A stretch of 64,000 nt of DNA from Alternaria dauci (GCF_042100115.1 NC_091272.1:4898001-4962000); one strand, 5' to 3'. Numbered from the stretch's first letter, positions 1 to 10,394 are shown. The notes: generated by a model from the letters alone, not told the origin. Made by a program: numbers and translations.

Positions 1-479
1 AGAATCGGTTGGCATACAACACGCGTACGTGTCGAGTGGCAGTAGATACGCAAGGAGAACACGAGCAGTTGGTGGTGAATGCGATGGCACCACTTGAAAC
101 GATCAGGGAAGTAACAGACGACGAGGTAGCTAGTGCGCACGCTATGTCCCCTCTTTGATAAATAACACAAGATGAAACCCAGTTCTGCAGATGATAACAC
201 GAAGCCGTCCCAATTCCAAAATACATTTGTCATGAATCAGATGTGAGCTAATGGGGGCTGGGCACTGGCGTGTGAGCCTCGGTTCCAGAACCCTGGGAGC
301 GCCAAGCCATGACGCCATCTTAGGGGAATCGCACTCAATGCGTCGCTTCTGTACCTAGGTACGCCCATTTCCTACGAACTTTAGCTCATCAGCACTGCAA
401 TCCTCTGGCGCATTGATCAGACATTATTCATTGTTGAGGTATTCATCTAGCTTATGATGTTCTTTCGTCTTTGTTCCAC
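1..479. other. Gene-free left edge
   Basis: No open frame with fungal coding character was found on either strand. The stretch lies 3' of the amino-acid oxidase gene and should contain its 3' UTR near 400-479. The only structured element seen is the 12-bp palindrome at 351-362, listed separately. Confidence 0.6.
351..362. repeat. 12-bp palindrome GTACCTAGGTAC
   Basis: A perfect palindrome with a CCTAGG core lies in the intergenic DNA 3' of the oxidase gene. Related palindromes occur at 26531-26544, 31292-31303 and 38631-38646. Function is unknown. Confidence 0.6.
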
Positions 480-2516
480 CTAAATGGATATCCACCTTCC
501 CATCCACGTATCCACAATCTCCTTCGCCTCATCGACCAGACCCATGTCCAACAGCAGTTGGGAAGTACCGCGCACGGCCGAGTCGAGCGCTGAGAAGATC
601 CAAGCGTGAGTGTAGCTTGTGTGCTCTCCGATGAAGATGGACTGGTGCTCGGTCTTGTAGTAGGCGGGCAGGAACAGATCTTGCTGGCCAACGAGTGGGG
701 ATGCCCACGCACCAGCTTGGTGCTCATCAAACTCCCAGCACTGGCGATCGTATGCACCGGTAAACTGCTCCGCAGCCACGTCGCCATGAATCTCTACCAT
801 CGCCCGCTGGACCATGGCCACATGGTCAGTCGTGCTGAGCGCACCAACTGAGCGAGCTAGGGTACCGGAAACGTACGATCCTAAGATGACACCGGGTCCG
901 GTTGAGTTGATCTTGTATGCAGGGTAGCAGACGCTTCCGATACCTGCAAGATCGACTGAGCCGCAGCCACCGATGATGGGCGGTGAAAGCTTCTCCCAGA
1001 AACGCGTTTTGTAGTGTAGAGAGACCTTGCACGACGGCGAGTAGTTCATCTCGTTGATGGCCCGCGACAAGAGGGAAGAATATTCAGGAAGATCCCAGAG
1101 TCTGACCTTTGAGAACGGCACCGAGACGACTGCATAGTCATACTCCTCGCTCTCCGGCTCCATGGCAAAAGGATCCTGGCGCCATTGCACCGCAATCTTG
1201 CCCGTGCTCTCGTCGTGCTTCAGGCCAGTCACCTTGCGACCCAACGTCAAACGGTCCTGAACATGAGGGTAGAAGGCACGAGGAAGCGACTCAAGACCCT
1301 TGTCGATCGTTCGCCAAGTTGTGGCACTGAAGTATCCCGTGTCATACTCCCACATTGGAGCATTCGAGAGGCCAGTAACATAATCGACGATGTCATCGCT
1401 TGCGTTAAGTGCGTACTTCATGTACGCTGCCTCGGACCAATCGAACAGGCCCTTCTCTACCGCGTTCTTGTGAGCTTTGTAGACATTGGAGTACATTTCG
1501 CGTATGACCTCCGGCGTGGTACCAACAAACTCCTCAAGCGCTTCTTCGGCGTGCTCCACAGCCTCCTCGTCCGGACCTTCAGCTGCAGGCAGTGTGTAGG
1601 CCGTCGCGTTGGTCCTGATTTGCGTTGCGCTAGGAATGCGTCCATTCGGCAGACGGAAACCGTTCGAGTTGCCCGGCACATTTGGGCTTGATTGGATCCA
1701 GGGAATGAAGTTGACAGCAAGGCTGCTGGTGTTGCCTCCATTCATTTGGTTGAGGACATCACCGAGCTGGAAAACCATCTTGTGGTCCTGGATCTCTAGT
1801 GTCTCGTTCGTGTCGGGGTAAGTCGTTGAGACAGGGAATCGCATAGGGCCCATCTCCTGATACTGATACTGATCAGGTGTGCTACCAGCAAGGTACTTTG
1901 TTCGGATACGTCCACCAATACGTTGTGACGATTCGATGATGTGCCAGTCATGGATGCCTACCGAATCGAGGAGAAGACTGGTCATCAAGCCAGACATACC
2001 TCCACCAACGATGGCAATCTTCTTGCTCTTCTCAACTGCGACATATGAAGCGTTATTCTGCTTTGCCTGCATGTAGGCTACACCGTCGAACCAAGGACCC
2101 ATCGCATCGGCTACGTCCGAGATCTCCTCCCGCTTGCTTGGTTGATGGTGGATTCTGACAGGCGCTGAGCGACCGATCAATGCGGACCCCGAGTAAGCAT
2201 GTAGGCATTCGCCATGAATCGCATCATCCGGTACGATCCAGACAAATCGCTCAGGTCGACCCGATCGTTTGATGTAGTGCGATGCCACATCATGATGACC
2301 ATCTGCATAGCTCTTCATGTCGCAATCGCCATACACCAGGCGGACCTCACCCTCGAAATCATCGTCTCTGTAGCCGACATGGACGTTGTGTACCGAATTT
2401 GATGTAACGGTCAGGGGCTTGAAGAAGAGGAGATCTGACCGAGAAGCGACCGGGCTGGAGATAGCACCACCAGCTAGAGAGAGGGCAGCTGATGAGGCTG
2501 TTATAAGACCCTTCAT
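480..2516 (-). CDS. Secreted L-amino-acid oxidase-like flavin amine oxidase
   Basis: This is a 678-residue intronless gene. It starts with a signal peptide (MKGLITASSAALSLAGGA..), followed by about 140 residues without an obvious family. The FAD-binding Rossmann motif IVGGGMSGL is near residue 170 and is followed by the IIESSQRIGGRIRT segment typical of the amine oxidase family. A second flavin-contacting segment near the C-terminus reads FIGEHTSYTHAWIFSALDSA. L-amino-acid oxidases of this type oxidise amino acids with O2, giving the imino acid (which hydrolyses to keto acid and ammonia) and H2O2. The signal peptide and extended N-terminus suggest export. Substrate range cannot be read from sequence; a polyamine or tyramine oxidase is possible but less likely. 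It lies divergent to the secreted RidA gene at 4218-4777, with 1.7 kb between the two starts. Confidence 0.92.
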   Translation of the reverse strand: MKGLITASSAALSLAGGAISSPVASRSDLLFFKPLTVTSNSVHNVHVGYRDDDFEGEVRLVYGDCDMKSYADGHHDVASHYIKRSGRPERFVWIVPDDAIHGECLHAYSGSALIGRSAPVRIHHQPSKREEISDVADAMGPWFDGVAYMQAKQNNASYVAVEKSKKIAIVGGGMSGLMTSLLLDSVGIHDWHIIESSQRIGGRIRTKYLAGSTPDQYQYQEMGPMRFPVSTTYPDTNETLEIQDHKMVFQLGDVLNQMNGGNTSSLAVNFIPWIQSSPNVPGNSNGFRLPNGRIPSATQIRTNATAYTLPAAEGPDEEAVEHAEEALEEFVGTTPEVIREMYSNVYKAHKNAVEKGLFDWSEAAYMKYALNASDDIVDYVTGLSNAPMWEYDTGYFSATTWRTIDKGLESLPRAFYPHVQDRLTLGRKVTGLKHDESTGKIAVQWRQDPFAMEPESEEYDYAVVSVPFSKVRLWDLPEYSSLLSRAINEMNYSPSCKVSLHYKTRFWEKLSPPIIGGCGSVDLAGIGSVCYPAYKINSTGPGVILGSYVSGTLARSVGALSTTDHVAMVQRAMVEIHGDVAAEQFTGAYDRQCWEFDEHQAGAWASPLVGQQDLFLPAYYKTEHQSIFIGEHTSYTHAWIFSALDSAVRGTSQLLLDMGLVDEAKEIVDTWMGRWISI

Positions 2517-4217
2517 CGTGGCGTGAACAAGAGGTGGATGTGATGAGGATAGAAACTTGAAGAGAAGGGAAACATCGTCTACTCAAATACCGACCTCGTT
2601 CGACATCACGGCGAGCAGTGCCTTGCAGGCTTACACTCTTTTTTCATTCTCGTTGGTCACTACACCTTATCGCCCGCGTCGTTGTAGGGCGTGGCTGTGG
2701 TCCTCGGATGATGTCGTTGCGACGGCCCGTCCACTGCTGACAGGACAGGAAATCTATGCATTCGGCCGCGATAAGAGCAGTACTGTAGGGCGTAGCTATG
2801 CGCGACTTCGACAAATGCTCTCGTAAGATGGGGTCGCTTCGCGTCCAAATCGCCATTACAGTTGACCCGCAGTCTACCCTCGAAGCGAAGTGCAGTAGCG
2901 CAACGTATGACGGATGATAGTGTGGAGAACTCAACTTGCGGAAGAGATCGGCGTTGCGGAGTGAGGTTTCTTTGCCAGCGGAAAGATAACAAAACATCGG
3001 ATTAGAAAGTGTCCCGGCTCAGCCATGACTAACACTCCGAGTTGTATCGGCAGCGACACCAGTAGTCTCGTATACGACTTCACGATGTCACTGTACCTTG
3101 GACTAGCCACTGTGGTTCTTGTTGGTGTCAGAGGTAATACTCGCTCTCACATTTCCGCAGCGCGAAGGACACATATCAGACACGCACAAAGAACACCCAA
3201 CTTGACCAAGGTTTACCTGCGCTGCCGACTATGTTTCACGAGGCTGATGCCAACAAGAAGTTATCCGGAGTATCGTATTTTACCTTGGCCACGACCCTAC
3301 AGTACGTCAAGGTACTCAAGTGGGGCTATCCAAGAAGTACGGATCGGGCATGCGGTACGACAGAACGTGGCGTGGAATCTTGTCCGGGGACAATATCGAA
3401 AACCCGAAGGGTAGGGCGTGTTCCTTTGCCGTAGAAAAGGTCGGACAGGGATTTGGATCGTCTCGGCAAATAGGGTAGCGAGCGGCAAGCCATGGATACC
3501 CCGGGTGGAGCTCTGCGATTGCGATAACGCAGGCTAGCCTAAAGTCCGACTCTTATCTCGAATCCATGCAGCCTTTATCTCACGTTACGTCAGGACGTAT
3601 GCGCGCTTCGCATTGCACGCGTTAAACGCACAGTACAAGTGCAAAGATATCTCGGCGCCCAGGCGGACTACATCTTCTACGGCCCTTCTCGCGATAGCTT
3701 AAGTCGCTCTGCTCCACAACACTTCGCATGCTATCCTCCTTCCTTTTCTAGTATATTTTGGATATCTACGGATTTTGGAACCCCACGATCACGGCCGAAA
3801 TGGTTGGGCGAGGCGCTGCCAACTTGGGTGTAGTGCAGCTGATATTATTTATGGCGGACGTTCCGTTACCTTGGAGCCGGCGGCGGTTGGAAAACGATTA
3901 CAAACGAGTCTGACTGTATCGTGGAACATTAGCCGTGGCTGGAATCCATCAATTCGGACTGCATTTGGGAATAACATTGGCGGCGAGCCTTACCTGGTGC
4001 ATGGATACTCGCAGCTCTTGGAAGTCATGGCGGTCGGTACAATACGGATAGTGAACTTGACCGGACACGAAAGAGTTGGGAACTGATGATCCGTCAGTAT
4101 TGGCGACGCTTATAAAGCCATGGGCCAACCGAAGCTGATCATGGTACTCATACCATAGTATTCAGTCCTTGACGTCTACATCTCTCCAGAATCTACGTGC
4201 TGTAGTCCGATCACATC
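2517..4217. other. Intergenic region between oxidase and RidA genes
   Basis: This 1.7-kb stretch holds the divergent promoters of the two neighbours. No intact gene was found. At 3085-3480 there is an ATG followed by a hydrophobic leader-like stretch (MSLYLGLATVVLVGV) and two short plausible coding segments in different frames. They can be joined only by assuming an intron and a frame change, so it may be a decayed secreted-protein gene. Confidence 0.5.
4111..4117 (+). promoter_or_regulatory. TATA box of the RidA gene
   Basis: TATAAAG lies 101 bp upstream of the RidA start codon, a normal distance for a fungal TATA box. No experimental start site is known. Confidence 0.55.
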
Positions 4218-4777
4218 ATGGTATCCTTCACGGCTCTCGTTACCACTTTCCTCGCAGTTGCTGGTGCTGCAATTGCCAAGCCGACACCGAAGCTCGCTGA
4301 ACAACCAGTGGTTACCTATCTTGGTACCCAAGGACCTATACTCTGTATGTCACGCAGGTTGTTTCACCTGAACAGAATCTGACTATTGTCAAGCAAGCGG
4401 TGCATGGACTTCCAAGGGCATAGTCTACACCTCGGGAACCGTCCCTTCGTTCAACGGAACGATAGTATCAGGCGGTATCGAAGCTCAAACGGTATTGAAT
4501 CAAGTCTTTGCTCGGCTATTTGTGTCATACTCACTCCAACTAGGCTCAAGTCATTAAGAACATTGCCGTTATCCTCGAGGAAGCTGGCACATCGTGGGAC
4601 TATGTTATGAAGACTACCGTCTTTCTTGCCAACATGTCAGACTACACAGCGATGAACGAGGTCTATGCTGCTATGCTGCCCAGCCCGAAGCCTGCGCGTA
4701 CCGCTGTTGAGGTTGGCAAATTGCCCGGCAATTTTTTGATCGAGGTGGAGGCTATTGCTGCCATTCCGGACTCATGA
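4218..4777 (+). CDS. Secreted RidA/YjgF family imine deaminase
   Basis: The three-exon model is 4218-4344, 4394-4491 and 4544-4777, with introns of 49 and 52 bp. It gives 152 residues. Residues 1-20 are a signal peptide ending AAIA before Lys21. The rest is a RidA domain: VYTSG, the GGIEAQT segment, VMKTTVFLANM, AMNEVYA, KPARTAVEV and LIEVEAIA. Arg127 and Glu142 align with the catalytic Arg105 and Glu120 of E. coli RidA. The usual GPY motif near the N-terminus reads GPI here, so the tyrosine is missing. RidA proteins hydrolyse reactive enamines and imines. Most are cytosolic or mitochondrial, so a signal peptide is unusual. The neighbouring secreted amino-acid oxidase would make suitable imino-acid substrates; that link is inference. 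A TATA box lies about 100 bp upstream. Confidence 0.87.
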
Positions 4778-5172
4778 GGCTGTATAATATGGAAAGAAAA
4801 GAGATGAAATCTCTCAAAACTTCCAAGGTTATATAACACAAGAATCTAAAGCTTTCGCGATTCATACAGTGAGGCCCTTAATCATCATACGGGTGGATGC
4901 CAGTGCTGACCCATGACTCTGCTGCATTGTACTTTGACAACATCCCAACCTTCCGGATAGTGATGTTCAAGGTGGAGAAAAAGCAATGATGTAGATGATT
5001 CAAGTGCGGAAATGGCTCCGCTCACGCATCGGTCAACAATGACGTCGAACATGAAAAATGAGGGGTAGCATTACCCACGATGTGCCACGATACCTGGGTA
5101 ATACCTGAAACACTTCGTCGCGTTGACAACCTGACCAACAATCAAACTGTCAGAGGGGATACACACATCACG
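4778..5172. other. Intergenic, RidA to hydrolase
   Basis: About 395 bp separates two same-strand genes and should hold the RidA 3' UTR and the hydrolase promoter. No further gene is seen. Confidence 0.6.
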
Positions 5173-6127
5173 ATGCCTGAAATGCACGATCACGATGGCA
5201 AGCCCGTGCGCCATCATATGGCACGGGTAAATGGTATCCGCTTACATTACATCACCTCCGGATCAGGCCCGCCTCTACTCCTACTACACGGCACACCTAA
5301 AACACATTACTACTGGTATCACATCACGCCTCTGTTGACGAAAAAGTTCACAGTCATCGCCCCAGACCTCCGTGGATTCGGCGCAACAGACAAGCCACCC
5401 GCAAGCGAAGGCTACGATGGCCGCACGAACGCAAAAGACATGGCCGAACTGATGCACCAACTCGGATACGAAAAGTTTGCTGTCCATGGCGAGGATCGCG
5501 GCGCAACGTATGCCTTCTGCCTCGCAGGACTGTATCCGGAGCGGGTGACGCATCTTTCCTTTTGCGAGATGCTGCTCTCCTACGCGCTTACCAAGCAATC
5601 GTTCTTCACACGCAAGAATATTGCTGCTCAGTACAACCAAAATGGCGTTTGGAACTGGCATATCCCCTTCTTTTGGTTGCCGCATGTCCCAGAGATGTTG
5701 ATTCAGGGGAAAGAGGAAGAGTTCTGGACGCATTTTATGAAGGCTGAGTGCTATAATCCTAGTGCGTTGGATCAGGTGGCCGTCAATGAGTGGGTGAGGT
5801 GTTTGAAAGCACCTGGTGGGCTAAGAGGTGTTTTGGAGAGTTATCGATCGCATTGGGTCAATGTAGATGTCGAAGAGGAGATTTTGGGTAAGGGGAAATT
5901 GAAGTGTAGCGTTATGACCGTGGGAGCCCCGGAGTAAGTTTTCAGTGGTGGGTTATCTGTTGAGATGGCTAACAATGTGTAGGTTCTTTGGGCCGCTTGT
6001 CGAAGAGCAAATGCAGTCTGCTGTGGAGAAAGTGCATATTTCGGAGGTTTTTGAGGAGTGTGGGCATAGCCTAGCACTCGAACAGCCTGAGAAACTTGCC
6101 AACCTTCTTAAGAAATTCATCCTTTGA
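5173..6127 (+). CDS. Alpha/beta hydrolase, epoxide hydrolase/haloacetate dehalogenase type
   Basis: Two exons, 5173-5933 and 5983-6127, with a 49-bp intron, give 301 residues. The in-frame ATG at 5080 would add 31 residues lacking family character, so the start MPEMHDHDG at 5173 is preferred. The oxyanion motif HGTP is at residue 39. The nucleophile elbow HGEDRGA places the nucleophilic Asp near residue 108, and the catalytic His lies in ECGHSLALEQP near residue 282. An Asp nucleophile is typical of epoxide hydrolases and haloalkane/haloacetate dehalogenases, as opposed to serine esterases. The elbow has Glu where most relatives have His (GHDRG). No signal peptide is visible, so the enzyme is probably intracellular. 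Substrate is unknown. Confidence 0.9.
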
Positions 6128-6381
6128 GCGTAGGGTTAGTATGCGCCAATAAAGCGTCACATCGCTCTACAACTGGCAGCGCTTTTCAACATGAACCGTT
6201 CATTAATATTCCAAAGTAGTCATCACTAATCATACATTACATAAACCGTACAGCGACCACAATGAGGCAGCCGCCTCTCAGTGCCCGTCAAACTTGATAT
6301 CATCAATGTCTTCCGATCGTTTCAACCTCATACCCAACCCCGAAGTTCCATAGTGGTTACAGTCTCATTGGTTGCATCCCT

Positions 6382-6690
6382 CTAGCAGTCCTTGTATCCA
6401 CAAGAATCTGATCGACAAATACCGTTCTGCTGAGGAGATGTCAAACACCTGCAGATATCATCGGTAGCTTGTGCCTAACGGACTGATTAGAACACAGATT
6501 ATCATGAGCGAGTTTGTATGCCACTTACCTGACGGCACCTGAGGTAGTAGATTAGGCACGGGAAGCACCCGAGAATCGGCAGTCCATCGCCCGGGACGGC
6601 GAGAGTCGAGTTTGAAATGGTATTGATAGGTGCAGGGGCTGCAAAGGCAGTGGTGGCGATGATAGCGGTGAGAATAGTGACAAGGTGCAT
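6382..6690 (-). CDS. Small cysteine-rich secreted protein, effector candidate
   Basis: The model has two exons, 6529-6690 and 6382-6474, with a 54-bp intron that has GTAAGT and a CTAATC branch-like site. The product is 84 residues. Residues 1-18 form a signal peptide (MHLVTILTAIIATTAFAA). The mature part has eight cysteines, at 42, 45, 52, 62, 64, 74, 79 and 84, enough for four disulphides, plus one N-glycosylation sequon (NST). Exon 2 supplies five of the eight cysteines and ends in CGYKDC. Size, signal peptide and cysteine content fit the secreted effectors or antimicrobial proteins of plant-associated fungi. I recognise no family. It is convergent with the hydrolase gene. Confidence 0.75.
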
Positions 6691-9275
6691 GGTCGAGGGC
6701 TGATTTAGAAGTTTGTTTACTGGGTAGGTATGCGTTGAGTTAAGAAGCGAGGTGTTTCAAGGTGATCTGTCGAGTAGGTTGGTTAAGTTTATGGAAGCTT
6801 AAGAGTTGTAGATAGCAAGGTTAGATATTTCCATACGAAAGGCCAGCCGAGTTTCACCATTGCTCGTAAGATGCGTGCGTGGGTTCCGGAATTTTCACAG
6901 GTGAGAGGCAGTCGCAAACGTGGATTGTCGGCATCTGCCACGGGTGACGCACCTGCGTGGGAGCAGTGAACAACATATGATTGAGCTATATTTTACGAAG
7001 TTTTTCCTAACAATGAAGTCTACCTTGGATATATAAGCCGCGTTCCGCATCAACAGTAAGAGCACGAAACAGATTGTAATTTTTTTAGAATGCAGTACAA
7101 CTAGGTGCAGCTTGGTAGAACCGACATGGTCTATCATATTGAACTCATCAGGCTTCAGCGTGGTACGTATTATCTACCGTCTTGGCCCTCCGTGCCCTTT
7201 CTCGTTTCTTGTTCCAGTGATGCCGCCCGACACAGATCCCATATTTGGAGTATGCGCATACTTTTGCAAATATGGGCATACCGAATTATTCGCGACCTTT
7301 GACGCGAAAATGGGTATGACCTCCTGACTGAGTCTGCAATATCTCCTTGGGTTTGACGAGCTGAACACCGACAACGTAGGAAGCTAACTCATCAGACCCA
7401 TGGGAAGGTTGCTGGCTGTGAGGAATAGGCGCATGTTGAGCTGTCTTTGTGAAACCTGTAAGCTAGCCACAGTTTTTCTGCCCTCCGATTCTCACCATTG
7501 GGTCGTGTCCGGATGTGACGTATCAGACGCAACGGTGTCGGATGACGATGCGCACCAAAACACGTTTGCTACCCACCTGGGCAGTCATCCGCTCGGTCGA
7601 GGCTCGAGGGAAACGGACATGAGTCACATTGAAGGTGATGTACAGAGGGCTTGGCAAGCTCATGTGAATGCGATGTGTTGAGTCATATGATGTGATTGAC
7701 GTATCGAGACCTGATGCATGGGCAGGTGCATTTCGAGACACGGGTGAGAGCGGCTAATGGACAACCTGGCAGGAAAGTCGGTCACGTGGACGCTTATCGA
7801 TTAGCTAGCGCCGAATCGACACACCTCCCTGTTCCAATAAACGTCACCCCACGACGCGTGCCATCATTGCCTTCTTTCTCCTATCTGTCCGTGGTGATCT
7901 ATCCAGTTTCCGACGTTGCCTGCTTCCTCTCTCGTTAGATGCGTGCGCACACCGCACGAATTCTGCTCTGATGACGCGCACGCGCGTCACGTTCGGTTTC
8001 TCGACACATTCACTCCAAATCCCACGCGTAAACACATGATCGACTCCTGCCTCGCTCGCCGCCGATGCACGCGAACCATACAAATGGCACTAGCACAAGT
8101 TTGGACGGAACGTCTGTTTTCGAGTAGGCGGAAGCCCGTCCCCTCTCAATATTGCAGTATGCCGAACTTAGAGGATGGCGCGACATGTATGTTGGATGTG
8201 CACCGGCTCAATAGAGGAAAGGTCGCCCACAACCTCGCCGTGCATGCATGGGATAGACACTGGAATCAAGCTGCTATGGACAGTGCGTGGAGCGCACCAT
8301 GTTGGGCGATCCATCTAGGTAGCGGACAAGAGCGAGGAAACCTCGGGACGGGGCAACTTGCATCAGAAGAGCGGCTGTGCTATGCTCCTTCTAGGTGTCC
8401 ACCATATCCTGCAGTTTGATTGGCCTGTCATGCGACGCCGAAGCGATGCAGAACTTCTGCCTGAGGCGGTGACGTTTGCTAATACAACCCAGCTTGTTTT
8501 CCACAAGTTGCAGAGAGTACTTAAAGTCCACCCGAGAGGTATATGTCATAGTATCATTTGCAGTATACTGGCACCAACTACCGCGTACAACATCGGGCGA
8601 GGTATAGCTGAGGCCTAGTTCAAACCAAACGATATGATCAAGCCTTGATAAAATCCATAGGCGTGGTTTAGGATAGGACAGGGGCACACGCATCGTATCA
8701 GGCAGCTGCAATATGAGATTGTACTCACATGAGCGGCAAAGTGGAGTCATCACCCATGGTTGGAGGGTACATATAAGGGTCAGTTCCATGGTAAAGGTGG
8801 CTTAGCGAATAGCCCTGCGCTTGAATGCTTTGTGCGGCCGCCAGACCCCAAGCCATTCACGTGTGCGCGCTAGCGTCGATCATTCTTCGGAAGCCGCATA
8901 GCACCTCGACCTGTTGCACCGTCTCCTCAAACCCCATTCTCGTCGCACCGCTACTACACATACTCAAAGCCCACTCAACTGCCACCCTGCCACATCTACT
9001 ACAGCTGCGTCCCAGGCAAGCAACAATCAACTTGCTCTTTCGTCACGACATTGTATTTCGGCAACTTTTCGCATTCGGCACAGCGTTGTACCTTGACGAC
9101 TTTAGTGTTCCCGATATTAGTGCACCCTTTCACCACTGGCCTGCGCTGATCGACCCCACCACGCGACCTGAAACAGGGAACATTGTCAAAGGACACCACC
9201 ACTCCCCATTTCAACTACGTTCATCTCCCAAAATCTTTGGTCGACCGCGACAGATCCATAAATTCTCTAGGCACC
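6691..9275. other. Gene-free 2.6-kb stretch
   Basis: The many short open frames here have no domain, no consistent codon bias and mostly non-ATG starts. The stretch holds the promoter of the cysteine-rich protein gene, a TATATAAG string near 7030, and the double hairpin at 7238-7318. No gene is supported. Confidence 0.5.
7238..7318. repeat. Double inverted repeat / two adjacent hairpins
   Basis: The first hairpin (7238-7276) has perfect 10-base arms CCCATATTTG and CAAATATGGG enclosing the palindrome GTATGCGCATAC. The second (7277-7318) has nested arms: CATACC with GGTATG, and TTCGCG with CGCGAA, around an 8-base loop. Two such structures side by side in gene-free DNA are unlikely by chance but were not tested statistically. 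A structured RNA, protein-binding site or miniature-element remnant are all possible. Confidence 0.6.
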
Positions 9276-10394
9276 ATGAAAACATTCAACGACTTGCCGG
9301 CAGAGGTACGCAACACGATCTATGGACAGTTCCTAGACAGATGCCATCCTCAGCAAACACATTCAGTGTTGGCACTCTTCGGCGTCTCGAAGCAAATCGG
9401 CCAGGAGTCGATATCACATTTTCACCAACACAACGCGTTCGCCATCACGGCTGCATCGCCCGCAACCGACGACGCCACCATCCTTCCTCCTATTGCCGAC
9501 AAGTGGATACGGTACCTCCGTCGTCTCGCCGTATATGCTACAATCTCAGGAACGAATTCAGAAAGAGAACGAAAGACAGCTGGTACCATCGCATCTCTCG
9601 CTATCATAGGTGCAAAGTTTGAGGACCTTTATATTCACGTCGGTTCCTCACTGTCAAGACTGGCCAACTCGCGTGTAGATGACTCTATCTTACACGCGCA
9701 ACACCCAATAACGATAGCCTTACGAAAATTGCTCGACGCCAACGTTTCCGAGGTGATCCGGCTCGAGCTTCACGGTGTCTGGTTTGCCCCCGGTATTGGC
9801 CAAGCCCTCCATGCTCAATACGGCGCCCAACTCCAATTTGTTGCTGGGAGAAGGCCTGTCACTGATCCATCTGTCTTGGAAAGATTTCTCACTGGATCTT
9901 TTGCAAGCTCTCATCTGGTTGACCTAGGGGTTGACGACGAGGTCATCGCCATGTCAGGCTCTTCCGGCAATGACTCTACCCCTAGTACGCCAGGATCTCT
10001 TCCGTCCTCTGTCTGTTCGGCATTTGAAGATCTGGACATGTTTTCTGTCACGTCATTTGAACTCAGTTCAGATACCACTGCCGATAACGAAGAGTCAAAA
10101 GACGACATGAACGAGAGCTCGTTCTTCGCTAGTATCGATATCGAAGAGTGGGAGGCTTCGACACAGGCGGCCGAGGAAGTATATCAGGACCAGCCTGATA
10201 TGGAACTTGATGAAGATGAAGACGAAGATGAAGATGATGAGATGGAAGAAGTATCGCAGGATGAGATGGATGCAATCATGGGGAACATGGAGGATGCTGC
10301 TCAGCACATTGCGAATGCCACCGACATATCATACATGACTAACTTTGCGCCTGACTTGCTCTTGCGTCGACACAATCTTAGTCATTTGAATTGA
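9276..10394 (+). CDS. F-box-like domain protein of unknown function
   Basis: A 372-residue intronless frame. The first ATG in frame is at 9276, giving MKTFNDLPAEVRNTIYGQFL. The segment LPAEVRNTIY.. is the short N-terminal F-box-like motif common in large Dothideomycete hypothetical families. The middle has alternating helices and strands without a recognisable domain. The C-terminal third is acidic and serine-rich, with an Asp/Glu tract near residues 308-325 encoded by repeated GATGAA triplets. A role as substrate receptor in an SCF-type ubiquitin ligase would follow if the motif binds Skp1, but this is only inferred. Confidence 0.8.
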   Translation: MKTFNDLPAEVRNTIYGQFLDRCHPQQTHSVLALFGVSKQIGQESISHFHQHNAFAITAASPATDDATILPPIADKWIRYLRRLAVYATISGTNSERERKTAGTIASLAIIGAKFEDLYIHVGSSLSRLANSRVDDSILHAQHPITIALRKLLDANVSEVIRLELHGVWFAPGIGQALHAQYGAQLQFVAGRRPVTDPSVLERFLTGSFASSHLVDLGVDDEVIAMSGSSGNDSTPSTPGSLPSSVCSAFEDLDMFSVTSFELSSDTTADNEESKDDMNESSFFASIDIEEWEASTQAAEEVYQDQPDMELDEDEDEDEDDEMEEVSQDEMDAIMGNMEDAAQHIANATDISYMTNFAPDLLLRRHNLSHLN

